A stretch of 64,000 bases of DNA, taken from assembly GCA_052143535.1 (NCBI GenBank), contig JBKQSS010000005.1, positions 1-64,000 of the forward strand, in the 5' to 3' direction. This stretch comes from JADGRA01 sp052143535 (lineage in GTDB: Bacteria > Myxococcota > Myxococcia > Myxococcales > Myxococcaceae). Below are positions 26,544 to 35,393 of this stretch, piece after piece. The notes beneath the pieces are model-generated. The model was not told the origin of the DNA. It worked only from the letters and a program-made list of their open reading frames with translations, and did no database searches. The position numbers were made by a program, and so were the translations under genes. Within the stretch, counting starts at the first letter, position 1, and every line of letters starts with the position of its first letter.

Positions 26544-27602
26544 CTACGGCGCCGGGACGGGCCCGAGAAAGCGCAAGGGGTCGACTGGCTCGCCGTCCAC
26601 TCGCACCTCAAAGTGGAGGTGGGGCCCGCTGGTCTTTCCGGATTCACCCACCGTGGCGATGACTTGGCCGGCGCGCACCGTCTGCCCCGTCCGCACCCGG
26701 AGGTCCCGGCTGTGGGCGTACACCGTGACGAGGCCCTTCTCGTGCCCCACCACCACAATCAGTCCGTACCCAGACTGGGCCCCGGCGAAAAGCACCACGC
26801 CCTCCCCGGCCGTTCGCACCGACGTGCCGGCCGGTGCCGCCAAGTCAATTCCGTCATGGGGCTCCCGCCCCTTCTTGCCGAAGCGGGCGTACAGGACGCC
26901 GCGCAGCGGCCACTGCAGTCCTCCTTGGACGGCCGTGGCACTGGGGCTCCGGGGTTGGACTGTTAGCCTGCCGGCCACCGCAGAAGCCCTTGGCCCACCC
27001 TCAGCGGCTGGCGCCGGCCCAATGCTGGCCGCAACGGCGGCGGACTTTGGCTCCGCCGGCGGCGCCACCGTCGCCGCCGGGCGGGGCATGGGCGCGGTTG
27101 GGTGGTCGAACGCTCGGGCCAGCCCCTCGGGCACCGGGACGTCCCCGGGAGGCGGAACGAGGTTGAAGGCACGCAGTAACTCGGGCGGGAGCGCCTGGCC
27201 AGCCAGCGGCTCGACGGGCGTCTCCCAAGCACTGGCAACCTTCGGCGAGGTGACTGGGTGCGCGGCTACCGCGGGGGCGGAGAGTTGGGTAGCGGGCTCC
27301 AAGGCGCCCGGAATGAGGAGCTCCGTCCCCACCGCCAAGGCCGAGCTGGAGTCGCGTCCATTGGCTGCTGCCAACTCGTCGGCCGACAGTCCGTAACTCT
27401 TCGCGATGCGAAACCAGGTTTCCCCCTTCTCCACCCGGTGAACGCCCCGGACCACCTCCGGCTCGGGGTGCGTCCCGGCCTCGGGGAGGGCCCAGGCTGG
27501 CAGCGGCTGGCCGGCCGGTGGCCCAGCCCGGCCGCCGGCGCAGGCCGCGAGCAGGAGCCAGCCGAGCGCGCCGAGGCGCCCGGAGCGGCCCCCGCGGCTC
27601 AC
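26544..27602 (-). CDS. LysM plus M23 (LytM) peptidase lipoprotein
   Basis: 352 residues from GTG 27602, overlapping the surE stop (GTGA). Short signal (LGALGWLLLAAC) with lipobox; LysM at about 55-100 (HRVEKGETWFRIAKSYGLSADELAAANG); Pro/Ala linker; M23 domain at about 235-345 with metal ligands in HDGIDLAAP and GPHLHFEV. Murein-binding outer-membrane lipoprotein, either an endopeptidase or an NlpD-like activator of amidases. Surrounding order (surE then this) resembles the surE-pcm-nlpD neighbourhood of proteobacteria, supporting an NlpD-like role. Confidence 0.85.
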   Translation of the reverse strand: MSRGGRSGRLGALGWLLLAACAGGRAGPPAGQPLPAWALPEAGTHPEPEVVRGVHRVEKGETWFRIAKSYGLSADELAAANGRDSSSALAVGTELLIPGALEPATQLSAPAVAAHPVTSPKVASAWETPVEPLAGQALPPELLRAFNLVPPPGDVPVPEGLARAFDHPTAPMPRPAATVAPPAEPKSAAVAASIGPAPAAEGGPRASAVAGRLTVQPRSPSATAVQGGLQWPLRGVLYARFGKKGREPHDGIDLAAPAGTSVRTAGEGVVLFAGAQSGYGLIVVVGHEKGLVTVYAHSRDLRVRTGQTVRAGQVIATVGESGKTSGPHLHFEVRVDGEPVDPLRFLGPVPAP

Positions 27603-28369
27603 CCCTCCTCCGCCAGGCGGCAAGCGAAGCCGTCCACTTTCCAAGCGGCGAGTCGCTCGATGAGGGCCTCGTCCGTAAAGTCCAAAAGCATCGGCGTGAC
27701 AGAGACCAGGTGCTGGTCGAAGACGGCGTTGCAGTCGCTGCCGGCGATGGGCTCGTGCTGGTAGGCATTGCCCCCAATCCAGTAGTAGCGCCTGCCACGC
27801 GGGTCGACGTTCTCCACCACGGCGTTGCCGTAGCTGTGCCGACCGAAGCGCGTCACGGCGTACCCTCCGGGCTGCCCCTCGGGCACATTGACGTTGAGCA
27901 GCACCCGTGGCGGCAGCACCTCGGACAGTGCGGCCGCCACCAGCGCGCGGGTGAAGCGCGCGGCCGGTGCGAAGTCGAAGCCGGCCCGCGACACCAGGCT
28001 GACGGCAATGGCCGGCACCCCGAGCAGACAGGCTTCCATCGCGGCGGCCACCGTGCCGGAGTAGATGACGTCGTCGGCCAGGTTGGGCCCGTGGTTGATG
28101 CCGGCGACGGCGATGCGCGGCAGCTCGTCCTTCAGGAGGTGGTGGATGGCCAAATAGACGCAGTCGGTGGGCGTCCCATCCACGCTGAACCAGCGCTCCC
28201 GCACCTTCCGGATGCGCAGTGGGCGGTGAAGCGAGATGGCGTGGGAGGCAGCGCTCTGCTCTACCTCGGGTGCAACCACCCAAACCTCGCCGAGCGGCGC
28301 GAGCGCCAAGGCAAGCGCTTCGAGTCCAGCGGAGAGGACGCCGTCGTCGTTGGACACCAGGATGCGGAT
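27599..28369 (-). CDS. surE: 5'-nucleotidase SurE, start codon anomalous
   Basis: 256 residues. Opens IRILVSNDDGV where homologs read MRILxxNDDG; the codon at the Met position (28369-28367) is ATC, not ATG, with GGGAAGGG 7 bases upstream. No ATG, GTG or TTG fits in frame nearby. SurE features: metal-binding NDDG, SAASHAIS, GTPTDCV, GINHGPNLADDVIYSGTVAAAMEA, and the late TD-type region. Removes phosphate from nucleoside monophosphates in stationary phase or damage repair. Three bases after the enolase stop; operon with enolase and the M23 lipoprotein. Confidence 0.88.
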   Translation of the reverse strand: MRILVSNDDGVLSAGLEALALALAPLGEVWVVAPEVEQSAASHAISLHRPLRIRKVRERWFSVDGTPTDCVYLAIHHLLKDELPRIAVAGINHGPNLADDVIYSGTVAAAMEACLLGVPAIAVSLVSRAGFDFAPAARFTRALVAAALSEVLPPRVLLNVNVPEGQPGGYAVTRFGRHSYGNAVVENVDPRGRRYYWIGGNAYQHEPIAGSDCNAVFDQHLVSVTPMLLDFTDEALIERLAAWKVDGFACRLAEEG

Positions 28370-28371
28370 GG

Positions 28372-29667
28372 CTAGCCCTTCCCGTGCGCGCCGAAGGCAC
28401 TCCGCCCGGCAAACCGCGCCGTGCCCCCGAGCTGCTCTTCGATGCGAAGCAGCTGGTTGTATTTGGCCACCCGCTCGCTGCGCGACGCAGAGCCAGTTTT
28501 GATTTGGCCGCAATCCAGCGCCACCACCAAGTCGGCGATGGTGACGTCCTCCGTCTCGCCGCTGCGGTGAGACATTACCGTGGTGTACCCGGCACGGTGC
28601 GCCATGCGGACGGCATCGAATGTCTCGGTGAGCGTTCCAATCTGGTTCACCTTCACCAACAGCGAGTTGGCCACGCCGGACGAGATGCCTCGGGCCAGCC
28701 GGTCACGGTTGGTGACGAAGATGTCGTCGCCCACCAACTGCACCTTGGCTCCCAGGGCGCGGGTGAGTAGCCCCCACCCCTCCCAGTCGTCCTCGGCCAT
28801 GCCGTCCTCGACCGAGATGATGGGGTAGCGCCCAACCAGCTCCTGGTAGTAGCCAACCAGGGCGGCCGCCTCGTACTCCTTTCCCTCCCCCTTCAGCCGG
28901 TAGCGCCGCGTCTTGGCGTCGAAGAATTCACTGGCCGCGGCGTCGATGGCCAACGCCACCTGCTCGCCCGGCCGGTAGCCGGCCTGGGCGATGGCCTCGA
29001 GAATGACTTTGAGGGCCTCCTCGTTGGCAGGGAGGTCCGGGGCGTAGCCGCCTTCATCCCCGACAGCGGTCCCCAGCTTGCGCGCCTTGAGGCCCTTCTT
29101 GAGCGCATGAAAAACCTCCGCACCCCAGCGCAGTGCCTCGGCGAAACTCGGCGCCCCGAGGGGCACCACCATGAATTCCTGGATGTCCACACGGGTGTCG
29201 GCGTGAGCGCCGCCGTTGAGGATGTTCATCTGTGGGACTGGAAGAGTGCGGGCATTGACGCCGCCGATGTACCGGAACAGCGGCAAGCCGACAGCGCTCG
29301 CGGCGGCATGGGCGGTGGCCATCGACACGCCGAGGAGGGCGTTGGCCCCAAGCTTTCCTTTGTTGGGCGTGCCGTCCAGGGCGATGAGGCGCTGGTCGAG
29401 CGCTGCCTGGTCCAGGGCGTCCATGCCCTCCACCGCAGGGCCGAGCACATCCTCCACGTTGGCGACGGCGCGACGCACGCCCTTGCCCCCGTAGCGTGTG
29501 GGCTCAGCGTCACGCAGCTCGGCCGCCTCGTGCACCCCGGTGGAGGCCCCGGACGGAACGGCCGCCCGGCCCCGGGCGCCGCCTTCCAGCTGCACTTCCA
29601 CCTCAACCGTCGGGTTGCCGCGGGAGTCGAGAATCTCCCGCGCGCGGACGCTGGCAATGGTTGTCAT
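28372..29667 (-). CDS. eno: Enolase
   Basis: 431 residues, ATG 29667 after CGAGGTA. Complete enolase: AREILDSRGNPTVEVEV, PSGASTG, the SVEDGMAEDDWEGW metal-ligand segment, GDDIFVTN and the catalytic KVNQIGTLTET and SHRSGETEDVTIADLVV. Converts 2-phosphoglycerate to phosphoenolpyruvate. First gene of the eno-surE-lipoprotein run. Confidence 0.97.
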   Translation of the reverse strand: MTTIASVRAREILDSRGNPTVEVEVQLEGGARGRAAVPSGASTGVHEAAELRDAEPTRYGGKGVRRAVANVEDVLGPAVEGMDALDQAALDQRLIALDGTPNKGKLGANALLGVSMATAHAAASAVGLPLFRYIGGVNARTLPVPQMNILNGGAHADTRVDIQEFMVVPLGAPSFAEALRWGAEVFHALKKGLKARKLGTAVGDEGGYAPDLPANEEALKVILEAIAQAGYRPGEQVALAIDAAASEFFDAKTRRYRLKGEGKEYEAAALVGYYQELVGRYPIISVEDGMAEDDWEGWGLLTRALGAKVQLVGDDIFVTNRDRLARGISSGVANSLLVKVNQIGTLTETFDAVRMAHRAGYTTVMSHRSGETEDVTIADLVVALDCGQIKTGSASRSERVAKYNQLLRIEEQLGGTARFAGRSAFGAHGKG

Positions 29668-29720
29668 TACCTCGAGGTTCTACGGCCAGGTGCCGGGGGG
29701 GGCAAGGAGCTGGCGCTTCC

Positions 29721-29976
29721 TCAGCCGAGCAGCTCGATGACCACCACGCCACGCTTCGGCGTCTCTTCACCGGTGTCGCTCTTGCGAGGCGGCCGGTCGA
29801 ACTCGGGCTCGGGAAGTGGCAGTTCCACGGCCGGAACTTCGTCACGGCGACGCTCGCGCTTGCGCTGCTCGTCGATGATGAAGGTTTCCAGCGTTTCCAC
29901 TTCCGTGTGCCTCCACAGCGTTTGACGTCCAGGACGGCCAGAGGATTCATCTGCCCATTCCGGCGTTAATGCCATT
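29721..29976 (-). CDS. Small conserved-looking charged protein
   Basis: About 84 residues from ATG 29976, or 59 from GTG 29900, which has GGAGG 9 bases upstream. Sequence is strongly charged: SSGRPGRQTLWRHTEVETLE, then IIDEQRKRERRRDE, an acidic/Pro-rich VELPLPEPEFDRPP, and a hydrophobic end VVVIELLG. Natural-looking but no domain recognised. No operon evidence; 54 bases from the start of eno on the same strand, pointing toward it. Confidence 0.5.
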
Positions 29977-30164
29977 GTAATCGCTTCAGCCGGCCCCGCA
30001 AGGCTCTGGTCGTCTGAAGGCGCCTCACCCACACCCGCGGCAGCCGACGACGTCACCCGCTCCCAAACGACTGACGGCATGCGGGCTTGTCTTGAGCTCA
30101 ACGGCTTCCGGGGCCCTTTTGAAGTCTGTACCAGGGTGCCCGGAACCCCAGGAGGTCCCCAAAA

Positions 30165-30180
30165 CCATCCCGTGGGATGG
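30165..30180. repeat. Short perfect inverted repeat
   Basis: CCATCC-CGTG-GGATGG in the intergenic stretch 29977-30225, which otherwise holds nothing recognisable. About 45 bases beyond the stop of the MoaD-like gene on the minus strand; no T tract follows, so a terminator role is only possible. Confidence 0.3.
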
Positions 30181-30225
30181 GGGCAGCGCGCCACAGTGCC
30201 CTCTGCCGGGGACGCAAAAGGGGGG

Positions 30226-30483
30226 CTACCCGCCGCTCAACGCCTGAACAATCTGGACGGCGTCCGTGGGGTGTAGGACGCGCGTCAACTCGAAGACTTG
30301 CTCCCCGTTGACGAAGCAGCGCATGTGTGGCCGCAGCTGCTCCTGCTCGTCAATGAGGCGGAATCTCAACCCGGGGTAGCGGCGGTCGAGGTCGAAGAAG
30401 AGGGCGGTCAGTGTCGCACCGGTCGCGTCGACTTCTCGAAGCGTGGTGTAGGAGAGCAGAGGACCCGGAATCAAAACTTTCAT
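30226..30483 (-). CDS. MoaD/ThiS-like ubiquitin-fold protein
   Basis: 85 residues. Beta-grasp pattern: MKVLIPGPLLSYTT at the start, ATLTALFFDLDRRYPGLRFRLIDE, LRPHMRCFVNGE, and a C-terminus LSGG ending in Gly-Gly. The terminal GG is the site that is adenylated and thiocarboxylated in MoaD/ThiS sulfur carriers. It lies 29 bases after a BNR-repeat protein gene on the same strand, a pairing I have seen in other bacteria, with no molybdopterin genes near, so its role may not be in cofactor synthesis. Confidence 0.75.
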   Translation of the reverse strand: MKVLIPGPLLSYTTLREVDATGATLTALFFDLDRRYPGLRFRLIDEQEQLRPHMRCFVNGEQVFELTRVLHPTDAVQIVQALSGG

Positions 30484-30512
30484 GGTTCAGCTTTCGCCGC
30501 CGCGCTTGGGCT

Positions 30513-31709
30513 TCATCGCGGCACCGCTGCCTCCACCGCGTAGATTTCCGGAAGGTTCCGGGCAATGCAGCTCCATCGAGTGCCCTCGTCTCGACTCATC
30601 CACAACTCGCCACTGGTCGTTCCGAAGTACAGCCCAACTGGGTCCGCAGCGTCGGCCGTCATCGCCTGGCGCTTCACCGTCCACCAAGCTTGTCGCTCGG
30701 GTAGGCCGGAATCGAGGCGGTGCCAGCGCTCGCCGCCGTTGCGCGTGACGTAGACGGCCGGGACACCTTCCGGACTGGTCCGAGGCCACACCGTCGTTCC
30801 ATCCATCGGGAACACCCAGGCCGTGTCCGCGTCTCGTGGGTGCACCACCATCGGAAAGCCAATGTCACCGACGCCCTTGGGCATATTCCTCCCGACGCGC
30901 CTCCACTGTCTGGACGGCCGGTCGAGCCGGTAAATGCCGCAGTGGTTCTGCTGGTAGAGCCGGTCCGGGTCCTTGGGAGAGAGTCGAACGCAATGGGGGT
31001 CGTGGAATTGGATGTTGGCCGGGTCGAGGTTCTCGACCACCTCCATCCCTTGGACCAGCGGAGCCCAGGTTCTCCCCGCATCGACGGACTCGTGCACGCC
31101 GCCGCTGGACATGGCGATGTAGAGATGGGCCGAGTCCCGCGGGTCGACGATTACCGAGTGCAGCTTCGGCCCATCCGGGGTGCCGTCCTGCTCACTGCCC
31201 ATCCAGGCCCGGTACTGGGCGTTCTCATTCAACCCAGGGAGCCCTTCCCAAGAGATGCCGCCGTCGTTGGACCGGAATAGCCCCTGCGGCGAAGTCCCGG
31301 CGTACCAGGCCTCGGGCTCGCTCTCAGGGCAAGGCGTCAGCCAGAAGGTGTGGTCGACGACGCGGCCCTTCTGGCCGTCCGGCGCTTTGGAGAAGGCCGG
31401 TGGCCGCATGGCCTCCTTCCAGGTGCGTCCTAAGTCGACCGAGCGAAACACCGTCGGCCCGAGATGACCGGTCTTCGCCGCCGCGAGGAGCGTACGGCCG
31501 TCCCGCGGGTCGAGCACGAGGTGACTGACGATGTGACCGAGGAAATGCGGACCATCGACTCGCCAGCTCCGCCGCTTCCCGTCGCCGTGGTACAGCCATG
31601 CCCCCTTGCGCGTGGCGACGAGAACGACGACAGGAGGTAAGCGGCGGGCGCCTTTGGCCGCCCGTGCTGGGCTCGGTCGCCGCTTGGTTTTTCGGGGGCT
31701 GCGGACCAT
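30513..31709 (-). CDS. BNR/sortilin-type beta-propeller protein
   Basis: 398 residues. A basic N-terminus (RSPRKTKRRPS) without a signal peptide, then repeated propeller blades with BNR/Asp-box motifs: SVDLGRTWKE, SNDGGISWEG, SVDAGRTWAP, TRNGGERWHR and SRDEGTRWSC. Interblade phrases DPRDGRTL, DPRDSAHLY, HPRDADTAWV. Resembles exo-alpha-sialidase/VPS10-like proteins, but sialidase active-site residues are not evident and the lack of signal suggests a cytoplasmic protein. Probably works with the MoaD-like protein encoded downstream. Confidence 0.8.
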   Translation of the reverse strand: MVRSPRKTKRRPSPARAAKGARRLPPVVVLVATRKGAWLYHGDGKRRSWRVDGPHFLGHIVSHLVLDPRDGRTLLAAAKTGHLGPTVFRSVDLGRTWKEAMRPPAFSKAPDGQKGRVVDHTFWLTPCPESEPEAWYAGTSPQGLFRSNDGGISWEGLPGLNENAQYRAWMGSEQDGTPDGPKLHSVIVDPRDSAHLYIAMSSGGVHESVDAGRTWAPLVQGMEVVENLDPANIQFHDPHCVRLSPKDPDRLYQQNHCGIYRLDRPSRQWRRVGRNMPKGVGDIGFPMVVHPRDADTAWVFPMDGTTVWPRTSPEGVPAVYVTRNGGERWHRLDSGLPERQAWWTVKRQAMTADAADPVGLYFGTTSGELWMSRDEGTRWSCIARNLPEIYAVEAAVPR

Positions 31710-31790
31710 GCCTCAATCCTCCTCTTCGGGCCTCAGCCGAACCACGGTCAGGTGCACCGCCCAGAGGCGTTCCCTGGCCGGTCTCAGCGC

Positions 31791-32219
31791 TCAACCAGCG
31801 GATTCAATTCTTTTTTTGAACGACTCGAGCATTTTGGGAAGGCTCGACTCCACCATTGCCGTGACCAGCGGACGGGGAACCAAAAGGCCGAGGGCGACGT
31901 CGACGGTATAGATGGCGTTCGTCTTTCCATCCGGTTTGGGCTCGAGGACCCAGCCCCCTTTGTTGTCCTTCATGACGTCGCCTTCGACGAAGGTCCACTG
32001 CAGACCTCGGGGACGGTCCTCCGTCATCCGCAGCGTGTAGCGGATGCGCTTCATGACGTCGACTTCGTAGTGGATGTTGACCTGATTGCCTTGCCGGCCG
32101 GAGGTGCGGATGGACTTCACCTCGGAGAGAAACTCCGGGTAGCGCTCGTAGTCGGAGATGACGTCAAAGACGCGCTCCGGGGGCGCGTTGATGAGGATGG
32201 AACGGGTGGCGCTCGCCAT
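31791..32219 (-). CDS. SRPBCC/START-type (Coq10/cyclase-like) protein
   Basis: 142 residues. Helix-grip fold marks: RSILINAPPERVFDVISDYERYPEFLSEVKSI at the start (shown here in its two halves: ILINAPPERVFDVISD and YERYPEFL), a central beta sheet with YTLRMTEDRPRGLQWTF, and C-terminal helix LVTAMVESSLPKMLESFKKR. Relatives bind hydrophobic ligands such as quinones. Lies 23 bases after glpX on the same strand. Ligand unknown. Confidence 0.8.
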   Translation of the reverse strand: MASATRSILINAPPERVFDVISDYERYPEFLSEVKSIRTSGRQGNQVNIHYEVDVMKRIRYTLRMTEDRPRGLQWTFVEGDVMKDNKGGWVLEPKPDGKTNAIYTVDVALGLLVPRPLVTAMVESSLPKMLESFKKRIESAG

Positions 32220-32242
32220 GTGAAAACCCTCTCGTTGCGCCT

Positions 32243-33208
32243 CTACGGCGCATATCCCGGCTTCTTGTCGAACTTATGGGTGGCCTGCACGTAGCGCACG
32301 GTCCCGGTCTTGCTGCGCATCACCACCGAGTGCGTTTCCGCGCCACTGCCGAAGAAGCGGACGCCTTTGAGAAAGTCCCCACCGGTGACGCCGGTGGCGG
32401 CAAACATCACTTCCCCGCGCGCCAGCTCCTCGGCGTTGTAGATGCGGTTGATGTCCTTGACGCCCATCGACTTCGCACGTTGAGCTTCTTCGGCGCTGCG
32501 CGGCTGCAGGCGGCCCTGGAAGTCCCCACCGACGCTCTTCAGGGCCGCCGCGGCAATGACGCCCTCGGGCGCTCCGCCGGTTCCAATCAGCACGTCCACT
32601 CCGGTGTCCTCGAAACAGGTGGCGATGGCCGCCGCGACGTCTCCATCCTCGATCAGACGAATCCGGGCCCCGGCCGCTCTCAGTTCCGCAATCAGCCCCT
32701 CGTGTCTCGGCCGGTCGAGCACAATCACCGTCAAGTCCTCGACCCGCCGCTCCAGCTTGGCGGCCACTGCCCTCAGGTTCTCGGTGGGGCTCTTTCGCAG
32801 GTCGATGGCGCCCTTGGCCCGCGGTCCCACCGCTAGCTTCTCCATATAGGTGTCTGGCGCATTGAGCAGCTGGCCGCGCTCGGCCAAGGCAACCACGGCG
32901 ATGGCCCCAGGGCGTCCATAGGCGCACAGGTTGGTGCCCTCCAGCGGGTCGAGGGCAATGTCCACCTCCGGGTCGTCGGGGCCGCGGCGGCCGACCTCCT
33001 CGCCGATGTAGAGCATCGGTGCCTCGTCGCGCTCACCCTCCCCGATGACCACCGTTCCTCGGATGGGCAACGCGTCAAAGGCCTTGCGCATCGCATCCAC
33101 CGCGGCTTGGTCGGACAGGTGCTTCTCCCCTCGTCCCATCAGCCGCGCCGCCGCGATGGCCGCCATCTCCGTCACGCGCACCACTTCCAGCGCCAAGTTG
33201 CGGTCCAT
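32243..33208 (-). CDS. glpX: Class II fructose-1,6-bisphosphatase GlpX
   Basis: 321 residues. Li-sensitive phosphatase fold with metal-binding IGEGERDEAPMLYIGEEVG, DPLEGTNLCA, and GTGGAPEGVIAAAALK. Hydrolyses fructose-1,6-bisphosphate in gluconeogenesis, consistent with the glycolysis/gluconeogenesis gene eno nearby. Its ATG overlaps the thioesterase stop by one base (TGATG), so translation is coupled. Confidence 0.93.
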   Translation of the reverse strand: MDRNLALEVVRVTEMAAIAAARLMGRGEKHLSDQAAVDAMRKAFDALPIRGTVVIGEGERDEAPMLYIGEEVGRRGPDDPEVDIALDPLEGTNLCAYGRPGAIAVVALAERGQLLNAPDTYMEKLAVGPRAKGAIDLRKSPTENLRAVAAKLERRVEDLTVIVLDRPRHEGLIAELRAAGARIRLIEDGDVAAAIATCFEDTGVDVLIGTGGAPEGVIAAAALKSVGGDFQGRLQPRSAEEAQRAKSMGVKDINRIYNAEELARGEVMFAATGVTGGDFLKGVRFFGSGAETHSVVMRSKTGTVRYVQATHKFDKKPGYAP

Positions 33209-33627
33209 CAGAGTTCCCCCTTGTCCACTTCGCCCTTCTTGCCGACCAGCTGTGCAACGTGCTCTGGGAGTCGCGCGGGCTTCCCCGCCCGCGTGAGGCA
33301 GGCGTGCACCGTGTGCCCGAAGCAGAGCAGCACGGACTCACCCTCCCGACGAACCTCGTAGACGAAGGTCAACCGGACCCGGGAGGCGGAAGAAACCTGG
33401 GCTCCAATCAACAGCATGTCGTCGTAGCGCGCCGGCGCCCGGTAGTGCACCACCGCCTCCACCACCGGAAGCATCAGGCCTTGCGCTTCGAAGGCCAGGT
33501 AGGTCCCGCCCAGTGCGCGAAACAGCTCGTTTCTCGCGTGCTCGAAGTAGCGGAGGTAGTTGGCGTAGTACACCACCCCCATCTGGTCGGTGTCTCCGTA
33601 GATGACCCGCTGTCGCGCTTCAAACAT
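33208..33627 (-). CDS. YbgC/4HBT-type acyl-CoA thioesterase
   Basis: 139 residues from Met 33627 (MFEARQRVIYGDTDQMG); the longer frame to 33696 adds a non-conserved leader. Hot-dog fold with active-site YGDTDQMGVVYYANYLRYFEHAR seen as DTDQMG with the catalytic Asp, then HYRAPARYDDMLLI and AHACL-like strand HTVHACLT. Hydrolyses short acyl-CoA or acyl-ACP esters; YbgC of the Tol-Pal operon is the model relative, though no tol genes are seen here. Confidence 0.85.
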   Translation of the reverse strand: MFEARQRVIYGDTDQMGVVYYANYLRYFEHARNELFRALGGTYLAFEAQGLMLPVVEAVVHYRAPARYDDMLLIGAQVSSASRVRLTFVYEVRREGESVLLCFGHTVHACLTRAGKPARLPEHVAQLVGKKGEVDKGEL

Positions 33628-33733
33628 TGGGGGCGAGGACGGTACTCCACCCACGGCCAGCGTGGTGGTGCGGAAAGCGTGTTTGCTGTCTTGCACGCGG
33701 AGCCACCGTGGGCTTCATAAGAGGGCCCCGCCC

Positions 33734-35365
33734 ATGCGCTCCCCTGCCCCCGTCCGCAGCCTCGTCCTTGCCCTGCTTCTCCTCGCCGCGCCCGCCTGGG
33801 CCCGGCCGCCCCGACTGACGCTCTTCATCACCGTCGACTCGCTCGGGACCGACCTCCTGTTGCGCAACCGGAGCCACCTCCGAGCTGGCCTGGCCACGCT
33901 GTTGGAGAAGGGGGCCTTCTTCCCGGACACGCGCTACGAGCAGGCCGAGGTGATGACGGCCCCTGGCCATTCGGTGCTCGCCACCGGGGCCTACCCCTGG
34001 CGTACCGGGATTGTGAGCAACCGGCTCATCAACCGGGGCACCGGCAAAGAGGAGCCCATCTTCTGGGACCCCAACCACCCGGTGCTCGGCACCCCGCCCG
34101 GGCCGGAGGACAGCTCACCCGAGGCTCTCCTCGGAGAGACGCTGGCGGACCACTTGCGCCTCTTCACTGCGCGGCTGGGCAAGGTGGTGGTCCTGGCCGG
34201 CAAGGGGCGCGCGGCAATTCCCCTGGCAGGCCGGCTGGGGGAGCCCTTCTGGTTCAGCGAGGCCGTCGGCCGCCTGGTCACCGGCACCTTCTACGCCAAG
34301 GAACTCCCGGCTTGGGTGAAGGCCCTCAATGAGAGGCGACTGCCGGACCAGGCCTTCGCGCTCTCCTGGACGCTGAGCCTTCCGGAGAAGGCCTACAGCG
34401 GCCAGGACGACCGGCCCTTCGAGGCCGACGCCTACGGCATGAAGCGTAAGTTTCCCCACCCGCTCTCGGCCGGGCTTCCAGCGCCGGGTCCGCAGTCCTA
34501 CCAAGCCTTCGCCAGCTCACCGTACTTCGATGACTTCCTCGTCGAGGCGGCCAAAGCGGCGCTGACGGCGGAGCAGCTTGGTAAGGACGAGGTTCCTGAC
34601 TTACTGGCGGTCAGCTTCAGCGCCCTGGACCGCGTCTACCACCTGTACGGCCCCTACTCCTGGGAGGTGCAGGATGCGCTGGTGCGGCTGGACCGCTCGC
34701 TGGGGGAGCTCCTCGCTGCCGCCGAGCGAGCCGCCGGCGGCCGCTCCAACCTTCTCGTCGTCTTGAGCTCGGACCACGGCGGGGCCGCCATTCCAGAAGA
34801 GCTCATCGCCACTGGCCTGCCCGGGCTGCGGGTGAAGCCGTCCTCCCTCAAGGCGGCGCTGCAGGCCGAGCTCACCAAGCAATTCGGCGCCCCCTTGCTG
34901 CTCGGCTTCAGCGAATTCGAGGTGGTGCTGGACGACAACGCCCTGGAGACGCGGCACCTGGACGCTCCAGCAGTGAGGCGCGCCGTCGCCGGATGGCTTG
35001 CCCGCCAGCCGGGCGTGGCCCTGGCCGTGGCCCGCGATGACCTCGGGGGCTGCGATGACTTTCAGGGCTACGGAGGCGCTCTCCGCCGCAGCTACTTCCC
35101 CGGGCGCAGCGGCGACGTCCTCTTCCTGTTGCGGCCCTTTGCCGTCCTGGACGAGCAGGACGATGGGACAAGCCACGGGCTGCCGTACAGCTATGACGCT
35201 CAGGTGCCGCTCCTCCTCTACGGACGGGGCGTTCGCCCAGGCACTTACACCCAGCGCATTCAAGCGGTGGATGTCGCAGCCACCACCGCCATGTTGATGG
35301 AAATGGGGGGCCTCGCCGGCGCCGAGGGCGTCGCCCGCAGCGAGGCCATCTCTCTCATCCGCTGA
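33734..35365 (+). CDS. Periplasmic PafA-like alkaline phosphatase / phosphodiesterase
   Basis: 543 residues from ATG 33734, with signal VRSLVLALLLLAAPAWA. Alkaline-phosphatase superfamily: first metal Asp in ITVDSLGTDLL, nucleophile Thr in MTAPGHSVLATGAYPWRTGI, SFSALDRVYHLYGPYS with Asp ligand, LSSDHGG (Asp-His metal pair) and the late TSHGLPYSYDAQVPLLLYG His. The Thr nucleophile and TAPGHS context match PafA-type broad-specificity phosphomonoesterases. Exported; likely scavenges phosphate. Confidence 0.88.
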   Translation: MRSPAPVRSLVLALLLLAAPAWARPPRLTLFITVDSLGTDLLLRNRSHLRAGLATLLEKGAFFPDTRYEQAEVMTAPGHSVLATGAYPWRTGIVSNRLINRGTGKEEPIFWDPNHPVLGTPPGPEDSSPEALLGETLADHLRLFTARLGKVVVLAGKGRAAIPLAGRLGEPFWFSEAVGRLVTGTFYAKELPAWVKALNERRLPDQAFALSWTLSLPEKAYSGQDDRPFEADAYGMKRKFPHPLSAGLPAPGPQSYQAFASSPYFDDFLVEAAKAALTAEQLGKDEVPDLLAVSFSALDRVYHLYGPYSWEVQDALVRLDRSLGELLAAAERAAGGRSNLLVVLSSDHGGAAIPEELIATGLPGLRVKPSSLKAALQAELTKQFGAPLLLGFSEFEVVLDDNALETRHLDAPAVRRAVAGWLARQPGVALAVARDDLGGCDDFQGYGGALRRSYFPGRSGDVLFLLRPFAVLDEQDDGTSHGLPYSYDAQVPLLLYGRGVRPGTYTQRIQAVDVAATTAMLMEMGGLAGAEGVARSEAISLIR

Positions 35366-35372
35366 AGAGAGG

Positions 35373-35393
35373 CGCTGACGCGACGCGTCAGCG
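35373..35393. terminator. Inverted repeat between convergent phosphatase and nadC genes
   Basis: CGCTGACGCG-A-CGCGTCAGCG, a perfect 10-base palindromic pair with a 1-base centre (effective stem about 8). It covers the nadC stop codon and lies 8 bases after the phosphatase stop. There is no T tract, so a bidirectional terminator is plausible but not proven; a protein-binding palindrome is the alternative. Confidence 0.45.
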
